Positions 14,913 through 28,985 are shown, counted from the stretch's first letter. The stretch: 64,000 bases of DNA from Rhopalosiphum padi (GCF_020882245.1 NC_083598.1:76885714-76949713); one strand, 5' to 3'. The notes: a model not told the origin generated them from the sequence alone. Numbers and translations: made by a program.

Positions 14913-16274
14913 TAGAAATCACCGGAAACACATCATTGTCACATGCGAGTATGGTCTATATATGTGTATCCTGTATATTATATATTGATTTAGGTACGCA
15001 ACAAATGTTTATTAAATTTTATTAAATATGTATTGTTGTCTTAAATTTAAAAACTATCATAACAGCTTAGTCAGCTTTTATTGTCACAGTTTTTTTGAAA
15101 CGATGTCTATAAATAAGATTATTTATACGCTCGGCGTTCAGTTTTTAAAGCTATTTTACAAATAATGAATATACATAACACATTTTATAATTTGGAGCCC
15201 ATTCTTGTAAGAAACAAAACAGTAGGTATACAAACAATTTTATATCATATTATATAATACATAAACATAAGTATAATAACATGTTGTACTTCATTGACTT
15301 ATTAACGTCTGATGTTTTATACCTTACTACTGTACCAATACTATCTTAACAACAGCCTTCTATATAAGTATATAGATAACTAAATAATATGTACTTATAT
15401 AATGTTAAATGTATACGAGGTCCACCAATTTATATTAACTCCGTACGCCAACTGTTGTATAGGCAATGTATAAACAGTAATTTTTATGCATCATTGACTT
15501 AAAAATTTAAACTACGTACAATAATTGTATCTCAGTATTTATATAAACAATAAAAACATTCGATTTTTCATTATACGCTGCTCGGTTTTCTTACGCCTTA
15601 AATACTTTATAATGAACCAATACATACAAACGTTAAATTTTGTACATATTATTATGTATGTTTAATTGAATTAAATGCTTTCTATTACACGTGCTAAATT
15701 GGTTTTAGTTATTTTACAAAATAAGTTGTTATTAAATTACAATAAATACAAATTTCTTTAAAAATCTTGGTACTACGTAATATACAATAGTCCTGAAGCA
15801 AATATGGTTCTTTGACCTCAATTTCATATTTTATATTTTCCACGTGGATACTATAAATTATAATTTATAATATATACTATAATTTTGTATACTTGCAATT
15901 ATTGAATTTTGTATAATTAAACTTACATATTTACATAATAATATAGTTTCACTATAAAAAAAAAATTGATATAACAATAAGACTAACTAATTATAAAGAT
16001 TAATTATTTAAATTTAATCATATAATAATATGATAATATTATAATAATTATAATAATATAATAAGTTATAAAGTAATAACCATTATCATAACACATTTTT
16101 ATTATTATTTTTGAGAACTATCTTTTAGTCTTTCTAGTTTCTCCGTGTGCATCATTATCCATCTAAAGTTAATGTTCAACAAACAAACAATAAATGTTAT
16201 CTATGTTCTACATTCTAACTAGTTGTTCTAGAAACTTCTAGTTTCTTCAGTAAATTTATTTTTATTGTAAATTA

Positions 16275-16315
16275 TGCTGTACAGTATATCGTATACAAAT
16301 TGCTGTACAGTATAT
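16275..16315. repeat. direct repeat of TGCTGTACAGTATAT
   Basis: The 15-mer occurs at 16,275-16,289 and 16,301-16,315, start to start 26 bp. Each copy contains the palindrome CTGTACAG. Confidence 0.9.
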
Positions 16316-17209
16316 TTTATAGGAATTGCTTAACATTTTTAAATATAATGTAAACATTGTAAACCATCTAAAATATAGCATATAATATAAAAGCGTACTT
16401 TAGAAAAAAAATTAGATCATGTCAACGACGAATACTATATCCAATTTAACAATAAATCAACATATATATTGTATAATATGCTTATAAAAATAAACATGTT
16501 CCAAAGTCGATCCCAAAAATCCTCTCTACAATAATATTGTAAAAATATATAAGAATTACTAATTATTTTAGACATTTTTAAATAAAACGACTTTCGTATT
16601 GAAAATATTTCATTATTATGAATATTTTATATTCATATGATAAAAAAATTGATGTAACATAAATTTTTAATCTCCTGCTTGTTAAAACGTTTTACTGTTT
16701 TAGTTGTTTAACTATTATTATTATTTTATCGAATAATTTGAAAATTAAATATTTAAAACAATTTAGTTATATATTAATCAATAATTCTTCACTATTGTTT
16801 ATTAAGATTAATTTATTATCAAAAAAAAAAAAACTAACATAAATAGGAAACATATGTTTTGAACGTGTGCCTTTATCAGACTTATGTGAAAGATACAAAA
16901 CAAATAAAGGAGTCTTAAGTCCCATAGCACATTCAGACCATCTGCAGCTAGCCGTATTCTTTAATAATATATTGTAAAAATCAATATTTTAAAATAGTTT
17001 GTACGTTATACATGGACGAAATAATATGCTTTCCTTTTTCAATGCCTACAAATACATCCGCACAAAACACGACTAACCAAATGAGTGTAATAGCTTATTC
17101 GGTGTATTTAATTAACTAATGATGCGTACGATTATTCACGTTTGAAGCGTGATTTAATTTAATTATTGTGTGGAAAAAAAATTCTAATTAAGTGCAGATT
17201 CGACAACAC

Positions 17210-18068
17210 ATTATTAATTCGACTTGTCCCACACCGCGTCTTCGGAAAAATACGATATATAGATGATAATAACATGATAAAATTGTATTCGCGGCGGCGT
17301 CGAACAACAATCCGACTAGTCGTCCGATAAATCTCCTTTGCGGTTGTTTTCGGGTTTTTTATATATCCTTATATATGTGTGTGTAAATGATCCATACATA
17401 GGATACACCTATATACGTGTATATTTATATACAGGATTACGCAATCGGTCGCTAGCGCGTGTGTATAATATACGCGTCCAGTCGGCCGTGAATTATTCCC
17501 GTATAATATAAGCGTAGGTAATATATATTATATTTTAATAAATTATCACGGGAGACGACTAGGATAATAAATATGAAGATTTTTTTTCCTCTACCTCGCG
17601 AGATCGCATATTTTTTTCTCATTCTCTTCAAACTCGTAATTTTATCCACGCGGAATCCGTGTCCGAACGTCACCGGGCACAAATTCCCTCCACCTTATCA
17701 CCATCGCCACCGCCACCGACACAACAACGCGCAGCAGTACAAAGCAACTACAACAGAAATCCTGGCTTATGCTAATCGCGTTCTTCGCTATTGAGAAAAT
17801 CAAAAAACTGGTTGTCCACAATGCGCTCCACTGTATACGCATTATATTGTAATAAATATTAGGTATGCCGCCCCGCCCGTCTATCTACCATTATACACAA
17901 TAATATAATATATATTAGGTATACGTATGCCGCGGCGGCGCTATACACATACGATTTACCGGTTTCAGTGCGGGGTGCCAACAGGGTGCTTCTACGAGAC
18001 TGCTGTGAGCAAGACGTAAAAAATGACATAGTAGACCTACCGATTATGGACGAGCTATTATATCGTTG

Positions 18069-18102
<34 letters not shown>

Positions 18103-18310
18103 CGTCGTTATTTCTGTCGTCTTCGCGCGCATAATTCACGATGTGCAGCAGTGCGCGGGGTTCTCCGCGGAGGTCCCGGGCAGATATATATATATATTGT
18201 GGAGGCCATTTTCGTACGCATAAATCGTTTTTAATGGGCGACCGAAGTGCCCATTATATATTTACCTGTACGCGTCTTACGTGGAAAAAAATTAAGCGAT
18301 ATACCTAGCT
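17210..18310. other. CpG-richer non-coding block
   Basis: Alternating GC-rich and TA-rich segments, with the palindrome CTCCGCGGAG near 18,165, a GGCCATTTT PHO-like word near 18,205 and the (ATT)10 tract. Frames at 17,452-17,842 and 17,968-18,234 are not recognisable proteins. Confidence 0.5.
18071..18102. repeat. (ATT)10 microsatellite
   Basis: Thirty-two bases of perfect ATT repeat. It produces the Tyr-repeat in a spurious plus-strand frame at 17,968-18,234. Confidence 0.95.
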
Positions 18311-20326
18311 ATATCACCACCCCACGATTGTGCTCATTGGTCTTTATAAAATAGAATTTTATAATCGTCGTCAGTCTCGTTTATTGTAGGTATTAAAGTA
18401 TACGCTGCATTTAAGGACTTAATTTCACTGCAGCACCACAGTGTATATATAAGTATATCGATTTATATGATGTTATACAAAGCGCAAGAATTTGATAATC
18501 ATGGGGGCGTCATCCAGAAATCAGTTATTAACAATAAACTCCCTATAGGTATATTCTTCAAAATTTACGCGTACACCGCCCAATAACCCTTAACATTATT
18601 ATTAGGTATGACCGTATTATTTAACTATAATGGCACGTATTTTATCACTATAAAATATAATTTAATTAAAATAATTATAAATTACACGTTAAACCAAACA
18701 TTTTGGTACGTATATAATGACTAAATATAATATTAGATGACGAACATATTTTACCTTCAGTAAAAAAATATCACAAATCGTCCACGTAGAAAGCAAGCAC
18801 ACAGAACATATTAAATAACAAGAATAAATATTTAGCATTTTACAAATAAGCGAGTAGATATATCACTTTTTATACATATTTAATAATATTTCTGTTTATT
18901 ATATAGGTATAATTCATGAGAAAATATGAATGTCAAAAATACAAAGAAGAAAAGAGGCAAAACTACAAGTCAACAACGCATTCGCACTGTCTTTCCGAAT
19001 GTCTTAGAGTTGAAATCATAAATGGTCAACGTAATTAAAATTCCTTAAAATGTAAAATTCTATTACTAATCAAATTGAAATGCTATATAAAATATATTTG
19101 AAAAACCTTGACTAGTATCATATTATACTTTTATTATAATTCGTATATTGCATTTATTTGTCCTATTTTTTAACACAAGTTTAATGGATGTATAATAAAT
19201 AACCATTTAAATATATGATTGAATATAAATGATGATGTAAATAGTGATAATTTATTGTTTTTTCCTTGTATTCAATATATAAATCTAAATCAAATATCCA
19301 TATAATATTGATGTAAGTATCTGCAACCTCTACATATTATTTAGTTGGACATTTAAAATGACCTGCTAGCAGTCTAAGATCTAAAAATATAACTGTTAAA
19401 AAATTATCTTATATAATAAAGAAGTTGATTAGATTTTTGTTGAAAATCAATTCAAAAGATTAAACAAATACATATTATAATAAATTATTAATAATATATC
19501 TATGTATATGAGGATTCACAAAATTAATAACTGTATATAAAATATTATTACAAATTATTAAGTATTGCAATATACAAGGATTAAAATATATTTATATATT
19601 ATATATGAATATAATGATTGCGTGAATGCGTAATTCATTGCTGCAAAAAGAATCACTATTTCTCAACAATTTTTCCACAGGCTATATACATAATATATTA
19701 TGTTATATACTCTTATCGAAGAGAAATAATGATGGTATAATAAATATTCTTCACGATCACGTGCCTTATCACACGAACCTTTATGTATAGTAACATATAT
19801 TTTTCTACTTTATTTTTTCCGATGTTATCTTATTCTGTACAAATGCACATTTTTTGGATGCATATCACTCGAAAGAAACAAACATTCCGCAAACAGCACA
19901 AATATGCACAAACAATATATATAGTATACCATAATGTAAGCTATTTACGAGAAGACATTTTTTTTATTTTGCTTATATTAATTAATTACTTTAAAGTATT
20001 AAAAATTTGTTTTTATACGTATTTACCGAGTAACTATAAAATAGTCTACGCACGTATATTTTGTTTTATATTCCGTAACACGTAAATGATTAATAGAATA
20101 AACGAAAACGTACGTCCGTCGCCGGTCACATGATTATTAGGTCACAAAAAAACACCGATGTTTTGCCATGCGTGACTTTGTTTAAAAATGTTTTAATATA
20201 CTTTAAAAAAAAACGATTGTTTTCAAAATCCGTATCATCTGGACCATTCCGTGGTTTGATTGTAAACATATAATTTTAATAGTATGACCTACCTATTTTA
20301 AACTGTAATCTGCAGAGATTGCCCAT

Positions 20327-20350
20327 AGCTAGTATCTGTAAATACTAGCT
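20327..20350. repeat. perfect 9-bp inverted repeat with 6-nt loop
   Basis: AGCTAGTAT and ATACTAGCT flank CTGTAA. Isolated in AT-rich non-coding DNA. Confidence 0.85.
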
Positions 20351-20510
20351 TTATACCTCATCCAAAACAGAAACAATTTCTTTGAGATTTTATCCATAAA
20401 TATACAGCCACAGATTCTTTGTATATACACTTTTAATATTATATATAGTTTACACGATATGCATGTGAGACGCGGTACTGAAACTTGTCGTTCAGACCAC
20501 TTATTATTTT

Positions 20511-20530
20511 ATATATATATATATATATAT
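20511..20530. repeat. (AT)10 microsatellite
   Basis: Twenty bases of uninterrupted AT alternation. Confidence 0.95.
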
Positions 20531-23500
20531 TATACACCATATAACAAGTGGATAAATGACCTCTTATATCACTATATAAGAATCATTTTATGTATAGGTA
20601 CACACAACAATGTACGTAACAACCGTGGAACGTTTTAAATTATTTATTGTATCACAGCATGACTGCGAGATTACTTCAAATCAAAATAAGTGCTTAGGAA
20701 ATACATTTTTTTCAAATAAGACATAATTATGGCTATAAAGAATGAATAATAAACAGGATATTAACGGTGTATATATGTAAAAATATATATAAATATATAT
20801 ATATATAAATTACGCATTTAATATTGATATTATTGAGATGAAAGGTAACATTCTTTTTGGCATTAAAAATATATTTTACTCGATTTGTTTTTATAACTTA
20901 ATTAATTCTGAAAAATTATTTTTAACTGTATATATACATTAAAGTTTTTTTCCATAACTATAATTTATGTGAAAATTATGATATTATATTTTATGGTATA
21001 AGTACCACAATTATAATAATATATCGTTATTATTCATGGATAGGCTCCAGCACTAATCTGCGAACAATTTTACTTTAGTTGTTCTAAAAATTAAAACCCA
21101 TACGTACATAATTTTCATACTATATTCTATAAACTACAATACATTTTTAAAAATTTTATATCAGAATCTATAGTCATATTTTTTTTTAATATTATCTTCT
21201 GGGTAATGTAAAATTGCAAATATAATTTTAAAATATTAAAAAACTGTTAAATTTATTATAATAAATTTTAGATTAATAAATCAATGAAAAAAATTTATTT
21301 TTTGAGATAAAAAAAGTATAATTTTTACCAAATTTAACCGATATGATACTAATATAAATCGAGAATATAGATATTGCAGCTAATGAAGCACTACAAAACT
21401 GTACTTCTCTGTATACCTATTCGTAAACTTAGTCATAAAATAGACTCGTGAAACTTTTAGATTAATGATTTCAAGGATATTCTAAAGAAAACAATATTTT
21501 ATAATGATTTAAGTCCATTGAAAATCAAAAAAATAAATTATCAAGATTACAATATTATAAAACTACGAAAAACAGGAATTTATACCCCACTATTAGAAAC
21601 CGATAAGACACAAGACCATATATATACTGGGATGTCCAATGTCCATATATAAACAAAACAACCTTTGTTTGTCTTAGATTTTTTTTAATTTATATTTTTC
21701 TTGCAGCGCTGCAGGGTAAAATACTAAAATATATCTATATACTTTTACTAATCGCAGTATACAATAATATAAAATATATGATAATTTTTATACATAAGTA
21801 TGTGAATATAAACACTTATTATCGCTCTATAAAATATAATATTATGATAACTCGATTTTTTTTTTACCATTCCCTTTGCTTATAGCTAATAGGTATCTGC
21901 TGTTATATAATACGTACAAGCGATAAGTACCTAAATATAATATGAGATCACAATATTACATACGATATATATATTATTATATTATATAGGTCTTTATACC
22001 CGCATAGCGACAATAAGCGTCAGCAGTAAATTCTGTTTTACCGAAAAGGGAAAATCGAGAGACTTTAAAACCGTCGTATTCGCACCTCGTTCGTTGCAAT
22101 TTACTCGGTCGTTATATAGTCGTAATGCTCGGATGATGATAAAATATGCGCGTGTGGACGACCAAAAAAAATTAATACCCACCGGACGCGTTCGCTTTGT
22201 TACAAATAGGCAATAGTCAAGCGTCGCGATTTTCAAATATAAATAATATATTATTAGTAGTAACCTAGTCATATAGGTACGGAGCGCAATAACAAAATCG
22301 ATTCATAACGACTGTATTTTCGTAAGAATGTCAATATAATACGTATATATACAACACTGCAGCTGAAACACGCAATAAAACGTGCGATCTAGTGATTTTA
22401 AAGTGATGAAATATTATAAAACATCCATCCTACTAGTTCATGCACGTGTTGTAAGTAACTTCTATACTACCTCTAAACTGTAAAAATCAGTAATTATATT
22501 ATTTGAAAAAATTATAGTTATAGGTCTACAATAAATTGAACATTATAATGGCAACTAAATACATTACGTATTATTAAACGATGATAGAAGGATAGATTAA
22601 AATGGTAAACGTTATTATATGGCGTGGACAGTTAGTATGATTTTTCCAGTAAGTTAGTTCTTATGCAAACAACTTAAAAAACTACATGTAATTACATTGC
22701 ATTTTATTTGCTTTCATTAATACGTAAATTTATATAGAACATTTTTTCTTTAACATATTATAATAAAGCTTTCGATTTACAAGCATATATGATTGTTTTT
22801 TTGATGTTAATCCATTCGTGTTAATTAAAATAATTTAAACACTTAGCTAATTAATTTAAATAATTTACTTATCGAAAACATAAAAGTAACGAACATAGAC
22901 ATAGTGTCTATACTCTATAGTATCTATAATATTCCATACAGTATACATGATAGTACGAGTAATTAATCTTTATTCTGACGATTGTTTAAACTATTTATAA
23001 ACTATAATATAATACAACGTAACCTATCTATTAAATGTAACCATCAATTTCAATTGGAAATAATACTAAGATAAACAGTAACATAATATAACCTTATAAA
23101 TCTTACTATAGAAATCATGTGTGATACATATTAATTATTACTTATTAAATGATTTTTGTTTAACGACAAATAGGTATATCTATATTCGGAAACTTTTGAC
23201 GGATAATTTCGTAATTGGCTTATTCTAAACGTGGAGATGTAGGTAGTCTATAAGTATTTAGTCATATTAAAATATATATTAAATATTAAAGAGATATTAA
23301 ACGCTTTCTAGAAATCAAATGATAAATTTACATTAAATTTCATGTTAGAATATTCCATAATGTATTACGATAGGTACAGTAGTAGTTATAGTGACAATTT
23401 TATAAAATCCGATAATAACTTTTAACCTTATTAACTAGCAAATCAAAAATACTTGTTTCTGATAAAAAAAAAAAAATGTATATCCTCCACTTTACGGAAA

Positions 23501-25342
23501 AGCATTGAAGCATAGTAATATGAGTATAAATAATATTAATAAAATAGTAAAACGTATAATTATAGGTATATGTTTTTGGTGGTCACTGTTAAAAAAATAT
23601 AGTAAAAATAATAAATCTAATAAAGTTAAAAAAAAAAGGTTAATAATGTAACGATTATGAAAATAGTATTTATACTTAATGTTTGGTTATCATGTAAATT
23701 TAACGCAAAATTGTTAAAAAAAATTAAATCAATATATTATAACCTGATATAATTAATCTATATAATTTTAATTATTAATTAGCTGTGAAAAATTCGGTTT
23801 TATCCTACCAGAAAACATATAAATGTTAATAATATGTCAGTTTGACATTTTAAGCAAAATAATTAAATTTATTGAATATATTATGTAAAAATGTAGTAAT
23901 TATTTAATGTGTAAAATTATCGTTATATAATATGTATATATGACGTAAAATAATATTAAGACATTAATAAGATAGTAAGAATACTAAAAAGATTTATTTA
24001 TTAACGAATAATTAATAACAAACGTAATCCCCATTTATATGTTTATAATATATTATAATATTATAGAGTATAATAACATTTAATAAACAGGATTTATATA
24101 AATAATAAAAATTATGTTAATGGTTAAGAATAATTATTGCAACATTATGTTAAATTCGGAATAGCTAAATTTGCAATTTGATTTTAATTAGAATATAATA
24201 CCATATATGTAAGTATAGTGAGTATTTACCCTAATTGCTCATTATTTTCAAACTGAACTACAATATTATTTGAAAAATAATAATGAGACATCGAGGTTAT
24301 CGTTAATCATAATACTCTCTCCGTCATTCATAAACAGATAACGCCGAATGAAGTTGATTAATTGTTATTTATCAATTATTATCTAATTTTTTGTTTAGAG
24401 ACTTAATTAAATATATGTGAAGAGTGTATAGTGTATACTGTATAAAATGTACATTGTGAACTTATAAGTATATAGATATAATATAGTGTCGACGATATGA
24501 ATTATAACTTGATACACAAAAAATTGCATTTAATTTTTATTATTTTATTGAATTATTTTTGGTAAAGTCTATAATGAGTGGACTCAAAAACTATTCTCAT
24601 CGATGAACAAGTCGATAAAACAGCGAACAAACAAAACTATTTGAAAGAATATCAAAAACACAAACCATCGTTTATATAGGTGTAAGCCATGTAGGTGCTT
24701 ATACGGCTAAATATAATAACAAATAAACCAAAACATGAAAAAATTACATGTTAATAATGTGTGACAGGCAAAGTATTTTTATTATAAAAAAACCCAAATT
24801 GATTTAATACATTAACATAGAGATAAAATCAAGTACCTACTTAATTTGAACGCAACTTCATTATACGTAGGTACTTATACATAGAATACATAATATAGGC
24901 ATATATCATTATATCATAGACGTAACATGCATTAATTTCTATTAGAAAAATAATCTCCTCGGGAACGAAAGTATACAACTTTCACAACGTTTATTTATTT
25001 TAAACACTAAATATACGGCGTATAATCACATAAACAATATTTAAATATAAGCATTATGTACAATGGGCAGAAAAAAGGACAACACGCGAGTAGATAATCC
25101 AAAAAAAACTCAAGACATTCTAATGCATTTAAAACACATAAAGATGAACGAGTATTACTATAAATAAAACAATGTAACATAACGTTAATGTTATGGTATA
25201 AAATATATTATTAACATAAATGTATATTATGCTTATATTTATTATTAAATAATATATTTATATATTGGTATATATAATAATACACTAATGACTATTATAA
25301 TATTATGAATACTATTAGTATTTACTAATTAATAGACTATAT

Positions 25343-25535
25343 CAGAGGTCGGCAACGGACAGCCATCTTTAAATTCTAGAACGACGAATTTTTTTTTATA
25401 CATTTCATTATCTATAGACATTATTTTTTTTCATAGTAAATGATTTAAGGATGTAAAATTTTTATTTTTTTCTGGCCCTTGTACTTTTTAGTTTATGAAT
25501 ATGGCCCGAGAGTCCAAAAAGGTTGCCTACCACTG
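25343..25535. mobile_element. hAT-superfamily MITE remnant, 193 bp
   Basis: The ends are imperfect terminal inverted repeats: CAGAGGTCGGCAACG at left, and at right the reverse complement of CAGTGGTAGGCAACC. The CAGnGGT start, the GGTCGGCAAC word and the interior TGGCCCG...AGTCCAAAAAGGTTGCC are typical of widespread non-autonomous hAT elements. The flanking octamers GACTATAT (25,335-25,342) and AACTATAC (25,536-25,543) match at 6 of 8 positions, consistent with a decayed 8-bp target-site duplication. There is no transposase ORF. Old and inactive. Confidence 0.75.
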
Positions 25536-25543
25536 AACTATAC

Positions 25544-27580
25544 TAAAACAAATTAACGGGAGTATAATTTTTAAAGTAAATAAGCAACACGTTTTAATAA
25601 GATATAATATTAAATATTAATTATATGATACTTAATGTTTAAAATGTATTACTGCACTAGTTGTTAGTGTATTATTATTAAATGTAAAAGATTTGTGTTT
25701 TTAGAAAATGTACCTATAAAAAGTTATCGCAAGAAACCACACATGAGCGTCTTGTAATAGCTATATTATCAAAGATATTTTTTTATAGAACTAATAGAAA
25801 AATAGAAAATCACTGTACCTAAGTATATTTTTAGGAAGACTTTTAACTAAATAAAAATAAAAATAAAAATAAATTATTATTTAGGTGTTTTATATTCTAT
25901 CGTAGTATCGTGTTGTCCAAAACTAAACACGTCGTGATAAAATTCCTATGTTTTAATTAGTTGTATGGCGTAGTTCTTTTTAATATACTATATTACCATT
26001 ACTTTACCGCGTGTTACGATAACTTTAAAAAATATTTAACTTACAGTGATCAAATGGTTATTAATAATTTCTACAAATAAATGTTAAAAACATGAAAAGT
26101 TACACTATAGCTAACCAGGTTCTAAATACAGCCTACCTAAGTATACTATAATCAAATAATACAACACAATAAATTATAGACAATACAATAGAGTATGGGC
26201 ACATCTTTAGTCAAAATTATTACAACTGCTTTTAATGTGTAAAATACAAAAAAAATTCCTTACAGGTATAATATTTAATTTATGTAAGTATACGTTGTGT
26301 TTATCAAATAATGATATTTATTATTAATTTGATTATTTTCGAATACAATAATAATAAATCCTGCATCTTGTTTGAATTTAAATTAAAATATATTTTAATA
26401 AAAATAATCAATAATTAAAAAAGTATTATTATCTTAAGTCATATGACTATACCTAGGTATATATCCTTGTTTTCGTTTGTATTCAAAACTTTTCACAAAC
26501 CGATCGATTAAAAAAAATCTTAAAAATGCGTTTAATCTGCTAAGTCCTTGGTAGGTAAAATATATCTGCAGTAGATATAAAATTTAAACTGCCCCTGCAC
26601 AATATAGTAGAGTTTGTAATTGTTCAAAAATAATAATAAATAAAATCTCGACGTCGTAAAAGAAGTTTTATGTCCGTTATTTATCTGTCGTATATAGGAG
26701 CATACAATATAGTTTTATTTGTTTTTTTTTACTGTTGTTTTGACACGTATAACATAAACATATGCGTTTAAATAGGTTATAACCGTTTATTATGCATTAA
26801 AATCACTGGTGAATAGATGCAATTTTGTTATACGACTGGCGGACGAAATAAAAACGTGTATACAATGTATGCAGCACTACACACCTTCTCGCAATTATAC
26901 TGCACCAAAGAAATAATACCATGAAATCCGCGGCATATGGAAAGAGAAACATGAAAAAAAGTTATAAAACATATATGTTGTTGTACTACACTGAAATTAT
27001 AATACGACGCATTTTTCGAGAACTTGATCTTATTAAATTAAATCATATTTAATGAAAAAACCACAAAGATATGTAATAATTACATATTGATGATATAAAA
27101 ATGAAGAAAATAATATTTTATAGAAATACCTATAAGTTAAACCAAAAAAGAATAAATTTCAAAATAAAAGTATTTTGATACCTAATTAAAACACATTTAT
27201 AAAATAAATAAACATTTAAAAGACTATACAGTCTAATGATTTATATCGTACCGTAATATATAATAAAATAAGCTTTATTTTTACAAAAATGAAAACATAG
27301 AATTATAATAATGTTGTCCATTGTTGTAATACGTTCACAGTTACATAGTTTAAATGTACCTACAAAAACCCAACATCTCCTCAAATGAGACTACGCACGA
27401 GGAAAGAATAAAAAACTGGTAGAAAAAAATGATTTAGATCTATAAAATGAGAATATTATCTCCGATAATAACCATTCAAGAATATTCTCTGCTCATATCA
27501 CTATAATAATGAACTATCGAATAATAATAATAATAATATTATTATTATCGTCTATCTACGAAATTGACGAAGATTGTCAT
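25544..27580. other. AT-rich non-coding block
   Basis: Non-coding DNA between the hAT remnant and the 27.6-kb island. A palindromic AAT/ATT run at 27,527-27,548 is the only structure seen. Confidence 0.7.
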
Positions 27581-27628
27581 CGTCCCGAGTAAAAAACTAT
27601 TAATCGCGATAGGTGCGGAGGTCATAAC

Positions 27629-27645
27629 AGCAGCGCCAGCTATGG
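27629..27645 (-). promoter_or_regulatory. second CTCF-like core, opposite orientation
   Basis: AGCAGCGCCAGCTATGG reads on the minus strand as CCATAGCTGGCGCTGCT, sharing AG-nn-GGCGC with the insect CTCF core at about 10 of 14 consensus positions. It lies 45 bp left of the exact-15-mer copy, so the two motifs are on opposite strands. Confidence 0.22.
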
Positions 27646-27688
27646 AACACTGATCCAGTCACACGGGCATGGCGGAGAGGTGAAGCCT

Positions 27689-27703
27689 GCGAACAGATGG
27701 CGT
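27689..27703 (+). promoter_or_regulatory. CTCF-like insulator motif, copy 1 of an exact 15-mer
   Basis: GCGAACAGATGGCGT contains CAGATGGCG, which fits the YAGRKGGCR core of the CTCF motif. It lies in a short GC-rich island (27,600-27,770), about 23 kb 3' of the abd-A exon. The same 15 bases recur at 61,153 in the same orientation. CTCF marks domain boundaries in insect bithorax complexes; occupancy here is inference. Confidence 0.35.
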
Positions 27704-28769
27704 GCGCGCGGTTATTGACGGTACGGCAACGACGAGATCTCTCGGACACCGGAAGACGTTATAAAATATTTCGTATTCGACCGAAACACATCTTTAAAAT
27801 GATGGACGAAAAAAATTATTGATATGCGTTTAAAAAATCAAAATAATATTAAATTATTACGATAAAAAAGTTTTTCATCGAGCAATGATAAACCCTCATC
27901 AATGAAAATATTTGTTGAGTTCTATATCATATTTTATACTTATATTCATTATATTATTATTTATTATAAAATATAATATAGGTATGTACTACAAGTCTAC
28001 ATGTTATTCAATCTGTGAATTTAATGCACTAAAAACTGATTCATAAAAAATGTGCACTAAATTATTACACTAAACTTATAGATGCAATGAAAATTGGCAA
28101 AATATGCTGTAAACGTTTGAAAACATCGGAAACTGCAATGCGATAGAATATAAAGAATGAAAGATATATTTTTTGTCAATACTATTTTAAACTATTAATA
28201 AATAATGATTAATGATAAAGAAAATATTTTAAATGAATCTTTATTGTATAGGTAATTGGTATATATAGGTATATATAAATATATAATATATAATAGGTAT
28301 AATAGATATACATACTTATTTTCAGCTTTTATAAAAGTGCTACAGCAAATTTTTATTAATCTTCCTGCAGGTGCTTATAATATATGAAATGAATATACGG
28401 TATATGTTATACGACTACGTTGGAAAATTATTATTACATAAAAGAATAAAGGAAAAATAGAATATCATGTAATTTCTGTGCACTAGTAAGATAATTATAT
28501 TATGTTACACACATTTTTACTGAATTCAATTTCTACGCACAAAAAACATTCAAATGCATTTTAATTTAAAAAACATTTAATACACGAACCAGCATTTAGG
28601 TACCTTACTTAGTTATGAAGTGAAAAAAGTATTTAATTTGGGTATTAAAATTATTATTATTATTATTACTATTTAAGTATTTTAATTTTTAGTATTTTGT
28701 TCGATATATACTATACGACATATTTATATTTTGTTTGCGGCCTGGACGATAGTAATAAACAATTGAAAC

Positions 28770-28985
28770 GCAGACGATTTTCCCGGGCTCATTGAACACC
28801 AGGACGGTGGAAAAAGCCTTCACCCGTTTCGTACCGTTTTGAAACGTTCGGCGACATCGGTGAGAACAGCGCGCGCGCGTGCGCGGCCATCTTACAAACG
28901 CCGCCGACGCGCAGCTCGCGAACCGAACGCGAAGATCGATCGATAAACGATGACCCTGCAAGCTCGTTTTTAACACGAGTTTGAA
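28770..28985. promoter_or_regulatory. isolated CpG-rich island with YY1/PHO consensus
   Basis: About 215 bp of strongly CpG-rich DNA stands in AT-rich surroundings. On the minus strand, 28,893-28,883 reads AAGATGGCCGC, a full match to the YY1/PHO consensus AAnATGGCnGC. Next to it is an alternating GCGCGC...GTGCGCG run (28,869-28,885), and at 28,935-28,945 is ATCGATCGATA, related to DREF/BEAF-type CGATA words. Minus-strand frames are open (28,689-28,976 and 28,789-29,019), but neither peptide resembles a known family. Likely an enhancer/PRE or the promoter of a non-coding transcript. Confidence 0.35.

Larger units (their letters stand above)
12870..17210. other. AT-rich non-coding block
   Basis: I see nothing coding. 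It contains the (AT)14 tract at 14,688, the TGAC dyad at 14.85 kb and the CTGTACAG direct repeat at 16.28 kb. The rest is AT-rich DNA with poly-A/T runs. Confidence 0.7.
18310..25334. other. AT-rich non-coding block
   Basis: Seven kilobases with no credible gene. A short CpG-richer patch at about 22,000-22,270 carries a 92-codon minus-strand frame without recognisable features. Microsatellites and the 9-bp hairpin at 20,327 are noted separately. Confidence 0.7.
27590..27790. other. GC-rich island bearing two CTCF-like cores
   Basis: About 200 bp of GC-rich, CpG-containing DNA with abrupt AT-rich flanks and no ORF of note. It holds the opposed CTCF-like motifs at 27,629 and 27,689, a GCATGGCGGAG PHO-like word near 27,668 and the palindrome GAGATCTC near 27,735. 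Composition and motifs suggest a boundary or enhancer element. Confidence 0.35.

Noticed and set aside
16226..16238. TTCnnGAAnnTTC heat-shock element
   Set aside because: A perfect three-unit match, but such a word is expected by chance about once in a window of this size and no gene start is nearby.
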